Below the pieces are notes generated by a model. The model was given only the letters and a program-made list of their open reading frames with translations. It did not search any database and was not told the DNA's origin. This document shows, piece after piece, positions 1 to 6,398 of a DNA stretch of 7,437 bases (position 1 is its first letter; every line of letters starts with the position of its first letter). Made by a program: the position numbers and the translations under genes. Source of the stretch: Bacillus_I endophytica_A (GTDB lineage: Bacteria; Bacillota; Bacilli; Bacillales; Bacillaceae_H); NCBI RefSeq assembly GCF_026790145.1, contig NZ_JALAMS010000061.1:1-7437 (forward strand), given 5' to 3'.

Positions 1-60
1 ATGCCCCCTGCTTACCCGACTAAACTAGGTTTGGATATGATATACTTTCTTTCTCCATAA
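1..60 (+). CDS. Possible C-terminal end of an upstream gene (partial)
   Basis: Frame 1 is open from the left edge to a TAA at 58-60, while the other two forward frames hit stops by base 28. If real, it encodes about 19 residues ending in MIYFLSP. The stop lies 28 bases before the next ATG, and that gap holds a strong ribosome site and no clear terminator, which fits a shared operon with the amidohydrolase gene. Nineteen codons are too few to assign a family. The open frame could also be chance, so the call is weak. Confidence 0.35.
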   Translation: MPPAYPTKLGLDMIYFLSP

Positions 61-88
61 GTTATATTTAAAAAGGAGGAGTTCACTC

Positions 89-862
89 ATGAATCCAGTT
101 ACTGTGGAAAGAAGTAATCCAGTTTCTGAAATAATAGCAAGTATCCCACATAGTTCGCCTCAACTTACTCCTGAAATGATACAAAGTAAAAAATCGAACA
201 TAATTCTTCCTAATAATGATTGGTTCTTAAATGATCTGTATAACTTTTTAAGTGACTTAAATATTACGAAGGTGTCAGCTAATTACAGTCGTTACGTAAT
301 CGATGTCAACCGACATATAGGTCTCAAACAAAGTGAGAATGAATATACAAAATCTCTAATTTATCGTAAATCAACGTTTGGAAAGAACATCTATGGTAGA
401 CCCTTGTCTGAAGAGGTTATCACAAAAAGAATTAACAGCATTTATTTGCCATACCACAATACTTTATCTAAAGAAATTAAAGCTTCACTAAAGTTAAATA
501 ACAAAGCATTTCTGTTGGACTTACATAGTTTCTATATCCAGTCTAATGCAGATGTTGTATTAGGTACATGTCATGACAAAAGTTGTTCTAGTAATTTTTT
601 AGAGATTGTTCGTAGTGCTTTTGAAACGGAAGGTTTTACGGTTAAAGTAGACGAAAAAGGACTTTCGGGTGGTTATATTGTAAACACATACGGTTCATGG
701 AGCAATGTGGAAGCAATCCAAATAGAGCTACGATACACAATATATATTGAGAATAGAAAGTTTGATGAAGAAGAAGTAATGACAAGGAATGAAGAGCTAT
801 TTAATAAAACACAGAATCGTTTATCTAAGGTATTTAGTAAGATTAAATCCGTAGTGAATTGA
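89..862 (+). CDS. N-formylglutamate amidohydrolase family protein
   Basis: This 257-residue protein resembles the N-formylglutamate amidohydrolase (FGase, HutG-type) family, metal-dependent hydrolases that release formate from N-formyl-glutamate and related amides. Family landmarks appear in the expected order: IPHSS (19-23), D44, SRYVIDVNR (67-75), DLHSF (144-148), GGYIVNTYG (194-202) and IQIELRYTIYIE (210-221). His21, His146 and Glu213 are the likely metal or catalytic residues, which is an inference from the family. There is no signal peptide or membrane segment, so it is cytoplasmic. The ATG at 89 is chosen because an AAGGAGGA ribosome site lies at 73-80, eight bases upstream. No other histidine-degradation gene is visible, so its substrate may differ from formylglutamate. 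No convincing terminator follows directly. The family call is firm and the exact substrate unknown. Confidence 0.88.
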   Translation: MNPVTVERSNPVSEIIASIPHSSPQLTPEMIQSKKSNIILPNNDWFLNDLYNFLSDLNITKVSANYSRYVIDVNRHIGLKQSENEYTKSLIYRKSTFGKNIYGRPLSEEVITKRINSIYLPYHNTLSKEIKASLKLNNKAFLLDLHSFYIQSNADVVLGTCHDKSCSSNFLEIVRSAFETEGFTVKVDEKGLSGGYIVNTYGSWSNVEAIQIELRYTIYIENRKFDEEEVMTRNEELFNKTQNRLSKVFSKIKSVVN

Positions 863-1122
863 CAATCTTCCCATACCTATTACCATTAGCCTAATTATTT
901 TAGAGGCAAGATTAATTGAACTAAAAAGACAAAAAAGAATTTTATGGTTATGTATATATTATTACCTCTTTATTTGTTTTGACCTAATCTATATAAGAAT
1001 CCTTGTTAGATAAGGTCTTTTATCTATGACTTTTAAAAGAGAAAGGAATAGTATATAAAAGATTTTTATTGCTTATAATCGCTATTATGATAACTAATTG
1101 TTGTTGAATCTTGTATAATACG
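863..1122. other. AT-rich intergenic stretch without a supported gene
   Basis: About 260 bases between the amidohydrolase stop and the terminator hold no convincing gene. A short imperfect hairpin at 889-907 (GCCTAA paired with TTAGAGGC, one bulge) might end the upstream transcript, but it has no clean T-run. A TTGACC at 979-984 has no -10 element at proper spacing. A signal-peptide-like reading frame at 1036-1107 lacks a normal start codon and is described among the findings. Confidence 0.6.
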
Positions 1123-1191
1123 AAGAAAACCTTTGCTGATAATAAGCAAAGGTTTTCTTTATGTTTAGCAATGATTAGTTTATACAAGATT
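1092..1191. repeat. Nested inverted repeats around the terminator
   Basis: A perfect 12-base inverted repeat, AATCTTGTATAA at 1107-1118 and TTATACAAGATT at 1180-1191, encloses the 15-bp terminator stem. A further pair, AACTAAT at 1092-1098 and ATTAGTT at 1174-1180, lies partly outside it and shares base 1180 with the first repeat. The right arm reaches into the stop codon of the leftward gene. The arrangement may be a compound transcription-stop structure or the remains of a small palindromic element. The sequence alone does not decide, and no flanking target duplication was seen. Confidence 0.6.
1123..1160. terminator. Bidirectional rho-independent terminator
   Basis: A perfect 15-bp stem, AAGAAAACCTTTGCT at 1123-1137 pairing with AGCAAAGGTTTTCTT at 1145-1159, closes a 7-base loop. 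The stem foot is A-rich on one side and T-rich on the other, so it can stop transcription from either strand. It lies 30 bases beyond the stop codon of the leftward YpmS-family gene, which it most likely serves. It would also block read-through from the amidohydrolase side. Confidence 0.85.
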
Positions 1192-1771
1192 AATGTCCTA
1201 TAGGGAAAAGTAGTGTAAGAGATATATCATCCTTCTTTAAATTAAAATGATTAATCCTAATTTTCATATTACTATGATTCATCTTCATATCTTGTAACCC
1301 AACATAAACCATCTTCTTATTAGGTTGGATAATTATCCATTCTGGGAGATTTAATGAGCTCCTTACAAGCTTTAACACTGCAGAGACAGGCAGATGTAAC
1401 TTACCTAAAGAAAGTGATTTTTGTATTAAAATTAAATCTCCGTTGTTTGAAGTCTTTGGTATAAATGTCATTTTTACATGAATACGTTTCATGAATATAG
1501 GTATAGACCCATTAAATTCAACAATATCATTCTTTAAAATCACATTATATTCAGTAAATCGGTTTAAATATTGGTTAAGTATTTTATTAAGATCCTTTTT
1601 ATGAGTACTAACGCTAAATTGAACAAACTTTTCATTATCTATAGACGTGTTTGGTAATGAAACTGATTGAGTTGGTGAAAATATCATTCCACCCATAATA
1701 ACTATGATGAAAAGGATAACTCCCAAAAGAGTCAGAAAGGCAACTTTCCATCGATTTTTCATATTCATCAT
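1190..1771 (-). CDS. ypmS: YpmS family (DUF2140) membrane-anchored protein
   Basis: This 193-residue protein matches the YpmS/DUF2140 family of Bacillaceae, whose biochemical role is unknown. A short basic N-terminus (MMNMKNRWK) precedes one hydrophobic helix at about residues 10-31, with no cleavage or lipobox motif, so the rest should sit anchored outside the membrane. Family signatures include KDLNKILNQYL (about 59-69), GSIPIFMKRIHVKMTFIP (about 88-105), a GDLILIQKSLSLGKLHLPVS block, LPEWIIIQP, VGLQDMKM and a C-terminal LKKDDISLTLLFP. Length is usual for the family. A GAGAGG ribosome site at 1778-1783 serves either of two nearby ATG codons; the first is used here. It is transcribed away from the two-component genes and ends at a strong terminator. 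Upstream lie a hairpin, a -10-like hexamer and two putative YdfI boxes, suggesting control by the neighbouring regulator. It may be a paralogue of the housekeeping ypmS, so the symbol denotes the family. Confidence 0.88.
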   Translation of the reverse strand: MMNMKNRWKVAFLTLLGVILFIIVIMGGMIFSPTQSVSLPNTSIDNEKFVQFSVSTHKKDLNKILNQYLNRFTEYNVILKNDIVEFNGSIPIFMKRIHVKMTFIPKTSNNGDLILIQKSLSLGKLHLPVSAVLKLVRSSLNLPEWIIIQPNKKMVYVGLQDMKMNHSNMKIRINHFNLKKDDISLTLLFPIGH

Positions 1772-1794
1772 TATATTCCTCTCATTTTTATTCA

Positions 1795-1864
1795 GATAAT
1801 GGGGCTCTTCACACCAGTCATAATAGGATAAGATCTTATTATGACTGGTGTAACTTTCATTATC
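1795..1864. repeat. Strong palindromic hairpin upstream of the ypmS-like gene
   Basis: ACACCAGTCATAATA at 1811-1825 pairs perfectly with TATTATGACTGGTGT at 1837-1851. The stem can extend inward through GGAT/ATCT with one G-T wobble, giving about 19 pairs around a 3-base loop. An outer 7-base pair, GATAATG at 1795-1801 and CATTATC at 1858-1864, flanks it. There is no T-run on either side, so it is unlikely to be an ordinary terminator. On the minus strand the stem begins a few bases after a -10-like hexamer, so the ypmS-like mRNA would carry it at or very near its 5' end. A transcript-stabilising stem or a regulator site are both possible. Confidence 0.75.
1859..1864 (-). promoter_or_regulatory. 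Candidate -10 element of the ypmS-like gene
   Basis: Read on the minus strand, 1864-1859 is GATAAT, one base from TATAAT. No good -35 sits 17 bases upstream, because that stretch lies in a run of nine T (1890-1882), as expected for an activator-dependent promoter. The distance from the nearer putative YdfI box to this hexamer is 27 bases, the same as in front of the MMPL gene. TAGGAT at 1867-1862 is an alternative hexamer. Confidence 0.45.
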
Positions 1865-1891
1865 CTAATACAAAGTGAAATAAAAAAAAAC

Positions 1892-1925
1892 GTACATAAG
1901 GGCAATCTAACCTGTACATTTGGGC
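1892..1925 (-). promoter_or_regulatory. Tandem putative YdfI boxes facing the ypmS-like gene
   Basis: On the minus strand two direct repeats, GCCCAAATGTAC (1925-1914) and GCCCTTATGTAC (1903-1892), start 22 bases apart, about two helical turns. Both are preceded by TT, giving 14-base repeats with 12 identical positions. The first fits GCCCRAAYGTAC at 12 of 12 positions and the second at 10 of 12; I recall that consensus as the B. subtilis YdfI site. Orientation and spacing point to the leftward gene, since the boxes lie over 100 bases from the kinase promoter candidate. The repeats are seen directly; the binding protein is inferred. Confidence 0.6.
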
Positions 1926-2034
1926 AAAAGTCTTTTTTATTAGTGTATAATTTTCTTCGTGAAAACTTCTCTATATTTAATTACTTGTTCTAATATTGCC
2001 TCTTTGGGCATATGAGCATGCACAAAAGTACAGT

Positions 2035-2062
2035 TTTACAAAAAATTCTTTTGCTTTAAAAT
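2035..2062 (+). promoter_or_regulatory. Candidate sigma-A promoter for the kinase-regulator operon
   Basis: TTTACA at 2035-2040 and TAAAAT at 2057-2062 each match the sigma-A consensus at five of six positions, with a 16-base spacer. Transcription would begin near 2069 and leave a leader of about 65-70 bases before the preferred TTG start. AT-rich DNA yields such matches by chance, so this is a moderate call. Confidence 0.45.
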
Positions 2063-2136
2063 AAAGAAAGATGAATTAACAATTAACCTTTATAGTTAAA
2101 GACGATTTAAAATTATTGAAAAAGTGGGGATTAAAG

Positions 2137-3354
2137 TTGAGCATTCTTAGCCATAACAAATATTCTTTCGATACTACTTCCGAAAAATTTTTCATCAATA
2201 AACTGCCCATTCTCTTATGGATTACAGCTGTATATGTGTTAGCCGTAACCTTTCAAAATATGTATTCTCCGCTCATATTAAATAGTGTAATTGTTGGGGG
2301 ATTTATCCTTACCCATATTCTCTTGTATTGGTTTGGAGATAGCCTCATATCCAAAAATATTGTGCTTTATTTTGCGGCGCAAACAGCTGTTATTTTTGCA
2401 GCTGTCTTTATATTGAAGGAGGGATCTGCTGTCTTATTAATCGGTCTTCTTCCTATTCTCATTGCTCAAAGTATGATTGTACTAAAAAAGATTATTCAAA
2501 TTGTCCTTGTTTTCTCTTTTCTTTATTCTCAGTATAGCGTTGCTATCATCCTTATTTACGGTGTTAAGGAATTGGCTCACTATATTCTTATCTTTATTGC
2601 CATTCTTCTCATCATTAGTTTTTATTACATTATGTATAATAGACAGGTGAATGAACGAATCCGTATGAAGTATTATCTTAGCGAATTAGAAATGGCCCAT
2701 CGAAAGGTAGAAGAACTAACATTAGTAAATGAGAGACAGAGAATGGCAAGGGATTTGCATGATACATTAGCACAAGGTTTGGCCGGTTTAATTATGCAAT
2801 TAGAGGCCATCGATTCTCATATGAAGAATGAAAATACGGTAAGAGCTCAAGAAATCATTGGAAAAGCGATGGCTCAGGCTCGTAAGACAATGCGTGATTC
2901 AAGAACAGCTATTGATAATTTACGAGAAAAATCGATATCTAAAATGGACTTTCAAGATGCTGTAAAAGAAGAAATAACAAGGTTTTCAGATGCAACACCA
3001 ATCGAGATTGAGTCTGAAATTGAAAATGTTTTTCCTTTAAATAATTTTGTAAGAGAACATAGTCTCTACATTATAAGCGAAGGCTTAGCGAATATTGCTA
3101 AGCATTCTAAAGCTACGAAAGCAAAAGTCTTGGTTAAAAAAGAAAATCACCACTTGAATATAGAAATTGAGGACAATGGGATTGGGATTTCCAACCTATC
3201 CATATCTCAGCACGGAAAATACGGATTACGTGGCTTACAAGAACGAGTCCGCCTTATAGGCGGACAGATAAGGTTTGAAAGTAAACCAAATCAAGGTACA
3301 AAAATAGTGGTGTCAGTACCCCTTGAACAGAAGGAGAAATCTAATGAAATATAA
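2137..3354 (+). CDS. ydfH: Sensor histidine kinase of the NarL-partner type (YdfH-like)
   Basis: This is the membrane sensor kinase of a two-component system. Residues are numbered from an upstream in-frame TTG at 2116 (412 residues). Six hydrophobic segments fill about residues 30-174, with almost no extracytoplasmic domain, so the signal is probably sensed within or near the membrane. A coiled linker (about 180-210) leads to the HisKA_3 phosphoacceptor motif RMARDLHDTLAQGL with His215. The HATPase domain follows, with N-box SEGLANIAKHS (321-331), G1 DNGIG (353-357), G2 GLRGLQERV (370-378) and a closing NQGTKIVVSVPL. The TTG at 2137 is preferred over that at 2116 because GTGGGGA (2124-2130) can act as its ribosome site, giving 405 residues; 2116 has only a weak site. 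The gene overlaps the regulator gene by 11 bases. The ydfH name rests on domain layout, gene order with an MMPL gene and the putative YdfI boxes. Confidence 0.87.
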   Translation: MSILSHNKYSFDTTSEKFFINKLPILLWITAVYVLAVTFQNMYSPLILNSVIVGGFILTHILLYWFGDSLISKNIVLYFAAQTAVIFAAVFILKEGSAVLLIGLLPILIAQSMIVLKKIIQIVLVFSFLYSQYSVAIILIYGVKELAHYILIFIAILLIISFYYIMYNRQVNERIRMKYYLSELEMAHRKVEELTLVNERQRMARDLHDTLAQGLAGLIMQLEAIDSHMKNENTVRAQEIIGKAMAQARKTMRDSRTAIDNLREKSISKMDFQDAVKEEITRFSDATPIEIESEIENVFPLNNFVREHSLYIISEGLANIAKHSKATKAKVLVKKENHHLNIEIEDNGIGISNLSISQHGKYGLRGLQERVRLIGGQIRFESKPNQGTKIVVSVPLEQKEKSNEI

Positions 3355-3991
3355 CATATTAATTGTGGACGACCATATGGTTGTCAGAGAAGGCTTAAAA
3401 TTAATTTTAGAGACGAATGATGTATACAACGTAGTAGGAGAAGCCGAAAACGGAGAAGAAGCGCTGGAGCTTATTGAAAAATCCCCAATTGACGTGATCT
3501 TGATGGACTTAAATATGCCCGTCATGAATGGATTAGATACGATAAAGAGGTTAAAGGAGAAAAATATATCCACTCCTATTATCATATTGACCACTTATAA
3601 TGAGGATGAGCTGATGCTGAAAGGATTAGAGTTAGGTGCAAAAGGTTACTTATTAAAGGATACAAGGAGAGAAGAGTTATTCCGGACGCTTGAGTCTGCC
3701 GTTAAAGGAGAAATATTATTACAGCCAGAACTCATGGCAAGGCTCGTCCGTACCAAAGAAAAACAATCGGAAGAAATGATAGCCATTGATCGAGTAAACT
3801 TGACTGATAAAGAATTATTTATATTAAAAGCAGCAGCCAAAGGGTTTAAAAATAAAGAGATAGCCGATGATTTAGGAATAGCCGAACGAACGGTCAAAGC
3901 CCATTTTACTAATATCTTTAACAAACTTAATGTTAATAATCGAGTAGAAGCCGTTACAGTGGCTATTCAGATGAAATTAATCCATTTATAA
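3344..3991 (+). CDS. ydfI: NarL/LuxR-family response regulator (YdfI-like)
   Basis: This 215-residue protein is the DNA-binding partner of the overlapping kinase. The receiver domain (about 1-120) has the acidic pocket D9-D10, the phosphoacceptor D55 in VILMDLNMPV, T83/T84 and the conserved K105 in GYLLKD. A linker of about 30 residues joins it to a LuxR-type helix-turn-helix domain (about 150-213) with LTDKELFILKAAAKGFKNKEIADDLGIAERTVKAHFTNI-type spacing, in which IAERTVKAH forms the recognition region. The ATG at 3344 is chosen over an upstream TTG at 3323 because AAGGAG at 3331-3336 lies seven bases before it and the protein then starts with the usual MKYNILIVDDH. The 11-base overlap with the kinase gene implies translational coupling. 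It probably activates the MMPL gene downstream and perhaps the ypmS-like gene on the other strand. It could in principle be another NarL-type regulator, but MMPL linkage favours YdfI. Confidence 0.9.
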   Translation: MKYNILIVDDHMVVREGLKLILETNDVYNVVGEAENGEEALELIEKSPIDVILMDLNMPVMNGLDTIKRLKEKNISTPIIILTTYNEDELMLKGLELGAKGYLLKDTRREELFRTLESAVKGEILLQPELMARLVRTKEKQSEEMIAIDRVNLTDKELFILKAAAKGFKNKEIADDLGIAERTVKAHFTNIFNKLNVNNRVEAVTVAIQMKLIHL

Positions 3992-4019
3992 AGCTAACTG
4001 CTCATTTATAAAAAAAATT

Positions 4020-4054
4020 GCCCTTTCGTACATTAGATATCCGCCCTAATGTAC
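4020..4054 (+). promoter_or_regulatory. Tandem putative YdfI boxes upstream of the MMPL gene
   Basis: GCCCTTTCGTAC (4020-4031) and GCCCTAATGTAC (4043-4054) are direct repeats starting 23 bases apart, in the same orientation as the MMPL gene. They match GCCCRAAYGTAC at 9 and 11 of 12 positions. The nearer box ends 27 bases before TATAAA at 4082-4087, placing both boxes where a NarL-type activator would bind. They overlap the terminator of the two-component operon. Confidence 0.6.
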
Positions 4055-4065
4055 GATTTTTTTTT
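4026..4065 (+). terminator. Rho-independent terminator of the kinase-regulator operon
   Basis: TCGTACATTAG (4026-4036) pairs with CTAATGTACGA (4046-4056) around a 9-base loop, and nine T follow at 4057-4065. It begins 34 bases after the regulator stop codon, so it should separate this operon from the MMPL gene. The right arm lies largely within the nearer putative YdfI box. Confidence 0.88.
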
Positions 4066-4081
4066 GTTCATTTTCTTTTAA

Positions 4082-4087
4082 TATAAA
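4082..4087 (+). promoter_or_regulatory. Candidate -10 element of the MMPL gene
   Basis: TATAAA at 4082-4087 matches the -10 consensus at five of six positions. The -35 position at 17-base spacing falls in the T-run (4059-4064) and is a poor match, as expected for a promoter that needs an activator. The start of transcription would be near 4094, leaving a leader of about 54 bases. Confidence 0.5.
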
Positions 4088-4147
4088 GAAGGCTTGTGAG
4101 AAAGTTAATTACTGAACAGGTACATTTCGTTTTGAGAAGGGATTTAA

Positions 4148-6343
4148 ATGGCAAAGGCTCTATATAAATTAGGATATTGGGTAGCAGGTCATAAAATTAA
4201 AATTATTAGTGGAACGATAGCAATATTGATTGCTCTTGGGGTGTTAGCAGTAAATATGGGAACGTCTTTTAGTGATAAAATGTCAATCCCAAACACAGAA
4301 TCTGCTGACGCTGGAGAATTACTTCAAAAAGAGTTTCCTTCTTCTAAGGAAAAATCAGGGGGGCAGGTACAATTAGTATTTAAAGCTCCAAAGGGCGAGA
4401 CATTAGACTCGCAGAAAGTAAACAAGGTTATAGAGGAAACATTAAATGAAATCAAAAAGGATGATCGGGCGGTTACTTCAATCGCTACCCCTGTACAACT
4501 TGGGAACCTATCGGAAAATAAGAAAATAGGCTATGCCACAGTCACTTATAAGGTAGCAGCTGATAAAGTCACAGACTCATCCAAAAAGATTGTCAAAAAA
4601 AATATAAAAATTACGCATGATGCTGGAATTCAGACAGAACTAGCTGGTACGGTTGCTTTTTCAAAAACTGAAGCAGGTGGGCCAGCAGAAGGTATCGGCA
4701 TCATTATTGCTTTCATCATTTTGGCTGTTACATTTACGTCGTTTTTAGCTGCCGGGATGCCTATCTTGACATCCATTATTGGATTGGCAATAGGACTTCT
4801 AACGGTTGTAATAGGTACAAACTTTATTGATATTCCTTCTGTATCACTCTCTGTAGCCTCAATGCTTGGGCTTGCAGTTGGAATCGACTATGCGTTGTTT
4901 ATTATTGTTCGCTTTAGACAGCAGCTAAAAGAAAACTATTCTATTAGAGAGTCCATTGCAATCGCAACTGGGACGGCAGGAAGTGCTGTTGTTTTCGCAG
5001 GAATTACCGTTATTATGGGACTTCTTGGATTATCGATTACAGAAGTACCTTTTTTAACAGCAATGGGTTACACAGGCGCAGTTAGTGTTTTAGTTGCTGT
5101 ATTCATTGCAGTCATTGTAGTACCAGCTGTATTAGCCCTTATGGGTCACAAAATGGGACCTTATAAGAGTAATCGATTATTAAGCAAAATAACAGGTAGA
5201 AATAAGAAACAAACTTCCTCTAATAAGTGGGGTACATTTGTAGTAAAGCGTCCGTTTATAGTAGCTATCTTAGGAATTGTTTTACTTGTCGTTATGAGTG
5301 TTCCATTTTTCCATATGCAACTTGGACTTCCTGACAATGGAACAAAATCAGTAGAAACGACAGAACGAAGAGGATATGACCTACTTTCTGAAGCATATGG
5401 ACCAGGCTACCATTCCTCATTAGTTGTAGTAGCAAAAACAGATCACAGTGTAAAAGATGCACAAAAGGCAGCAACCGAAATAGCTGAAGAAATCAAGGAT
5501 ATTTCAAATGTGAAAACCGTAACTCCGGCAATACCAGGATCATCAGGGAAAGTATTTATGATATCTGTAACACCTAAAACAGGACCTAGTGATCTAAAGA
5601 CAAAGGATATCGTTCATAATATCCGGGATAAATCTAATAAGGAAGTAGAATTATTGGTAACAGGTCAGACTGCAGCAGATATTGATCTTTCTGAAGGTCT
5701 GTTACAGGCACTAGTAAAATTCGCTATCATCATCGTTGGATTTGCTTTCCTTCTTCTTGTGATTGTATTCAGGTCTATTTTGGTACCATTAAAAGCTGTA
5801 TTAGGGTTTGTCCTTTCATTAGGAGCTACACTAGGATTTGTCGTATTTGTAGTTCAAGATGGTCATTTTCTTGATTTCTTTGGATTCCCAAATTCGAGTC
5901 CTATTTTAAACTTCCTTCCTGTTATTGTGGTGGCCATCTTATTTGGTCTTGCTATGGATTATGAAGTATTCCTTGTGAGCAGGATGCGAGAGGAATATAT
6001 TCATACAAGAGATGCACGCAAAGCTGTTTTAGCTGGGATGAAGAGTAGTGGTAATGTGGTAACCGCAGCTGGATTAATTATGATTTCTGTTTTTACAGGA
6101 TTTATGCTTACTCCTGATCCGATGGTCAAAATTATGGGAATGGCATTGACATTTGGTGTTCTCTTTGATGCCTTTATTGTGAGGTTAGCCATAGTACCAG
6201 CAGTCATGACTTTATTAGGAAAATCTGCTTGGTATTTACCACGATGGATGGACAAAATTTTGCCTAATATTGATATTGAAGGCGAGTCTATCATGAAAAT
6301 GGTGAAGAAAAAAGAAAAGGAAAAAAAAGAAAAAGGAAATTGA
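4148..6343 (+). CDS. ydfJ: MMPL/RND-family membrane transporter (YdfJ-like)
   Basis: This 731-residue protein is an MMPL-family transporter of the RND superfamily, which export lipids or hydrophobic compounds using the proton gradient. It has the two-fold layout of the family: a membrane helix at about 17-37, an outer domain (about 38-180), five helices (about 183-333), a cytoplasmic linker with a seventh helix (about 368-388), a second outer domain (about 390-515) and five helices (about 520-692). Both proton-relay motifs are intact: GIDYALFIIVRFR with D247-Y248 and AMDYEVFLVSRMR with D604-Y605, the positions corresponding to Asp-Tyr pairs in mycobacterial MmpL3. The C-terminus is a short lysine/glutamate-rich cytoplasmic tail. 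AAGGGA at 4137-4142 sets the ATG at 4148. It follows a YdfHI-like two-component pair, as ydfJ does in B. subtilis, and putative regulator boxes precede it. The substrate cannot be read from sequence. Confidence 0.92.
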   Translation: MAKALYKLGYWVAGHKIKIISGTIAILIALGVLAVNMGTSFSDKMSIPNTESADAGELLQKEFPSSKEKSGGQVQLVFKAPKGETLDSQKVNKVIEETLNEIKKDDRAVTSIATPVQLGNLSENKKIGYATVTYKVAADKVTDSSKKIVKKNIKITHDAGIQTELAGTVAFSKTEAGGPAEGIGIIIAFIILAVTFTSFLAAGMPILTSIIGLAIGLLTVVIGTNFIDIPSVSLSVASMLGLAVGIDYALFIIVRFRQQLKENYSIRESIAIATGTAGSAVVFAGITVIMGLLGLSITEVPFLTAMGYTGAVSVLVAVFIAVIVVPAVLALMGHKMGPYKSNRLLSKITGRNKKQTSSNKWGTFVVKRPFIVAILGIVLLVVMSVPFFHMQLGLPDNGTKSVETTERRGYDLLSEAYGPGYHSSLVVVAKTDHSVKDAQKAATEIAEEIKDISNVKTVTPAIPGSSGKVFMISVTPKTGPSDLKTKDIVHNIRDKSNKEVELLVTGQTAADIDLSEGLLQALVKFAIIIVGFAFLLLVIVFRSILVPLKAVLGFVLSLGATLGFVVFVVQDGHFLDFFGFPNSSPILNFLPVIVVAILFGLAMDYEVFLVSRMREEYIHTRDARKAVLAGMKSSGNVVTAAGLIMISVFTGFMLTPDPMVKIMGMALTFGVLFDAFIVRLAIVPAVMTLLGKSAWYLPRWMDKILPNIDIEGESIMKMVKKKEKEKKEKGN

Positions 6344-6398
6344 GTATATAAGTTTTAGGGATATTATTAGTAAAACAACATATCACAAGGAGGAAAAA

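Noticed and set aside
31..46. Promoter for the amidohydrolase gene (TATACT at 41-46)
   Set aside because: No -35 match lies at a workable distance, and the frame 1-60 may be coding.
1892..1927. CRISPR-like or mobile-element repeat
   Set aside because: There are only two 14-base units with a spacer of 8 bases; spacing of two helical turns fits protein binding sites, not a CRISPR array.
2076..2099. Inverted TTAAC/GTTAA and tandem AATTAAC repeats before the kinase gene
   Set aside because: They are short, simple AT-rich sequences expected by chance at this base composition.
1865..2115. Riboswitch or small RNA in the divergent region
   Set aside because: Apart from the hairpin and box repeats, no conserved aptamer-like fold or terminator/antiterminator pair could be recognised.
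3313..3924. Antisense reading frames opposite the response regulator gene (3313-3594 and 3646-3924)
   Set aside because: They mirror a strongly conserved regulator gene, have no ribosome site and resemble no family.
5292..6294. Antisense reading frames inside the MMPL gene (5292-5474 and 6001-6294)
   Set aside because: They lie wholly opposite conserved MMPL coding sequence and show no independent translation signals or family features.
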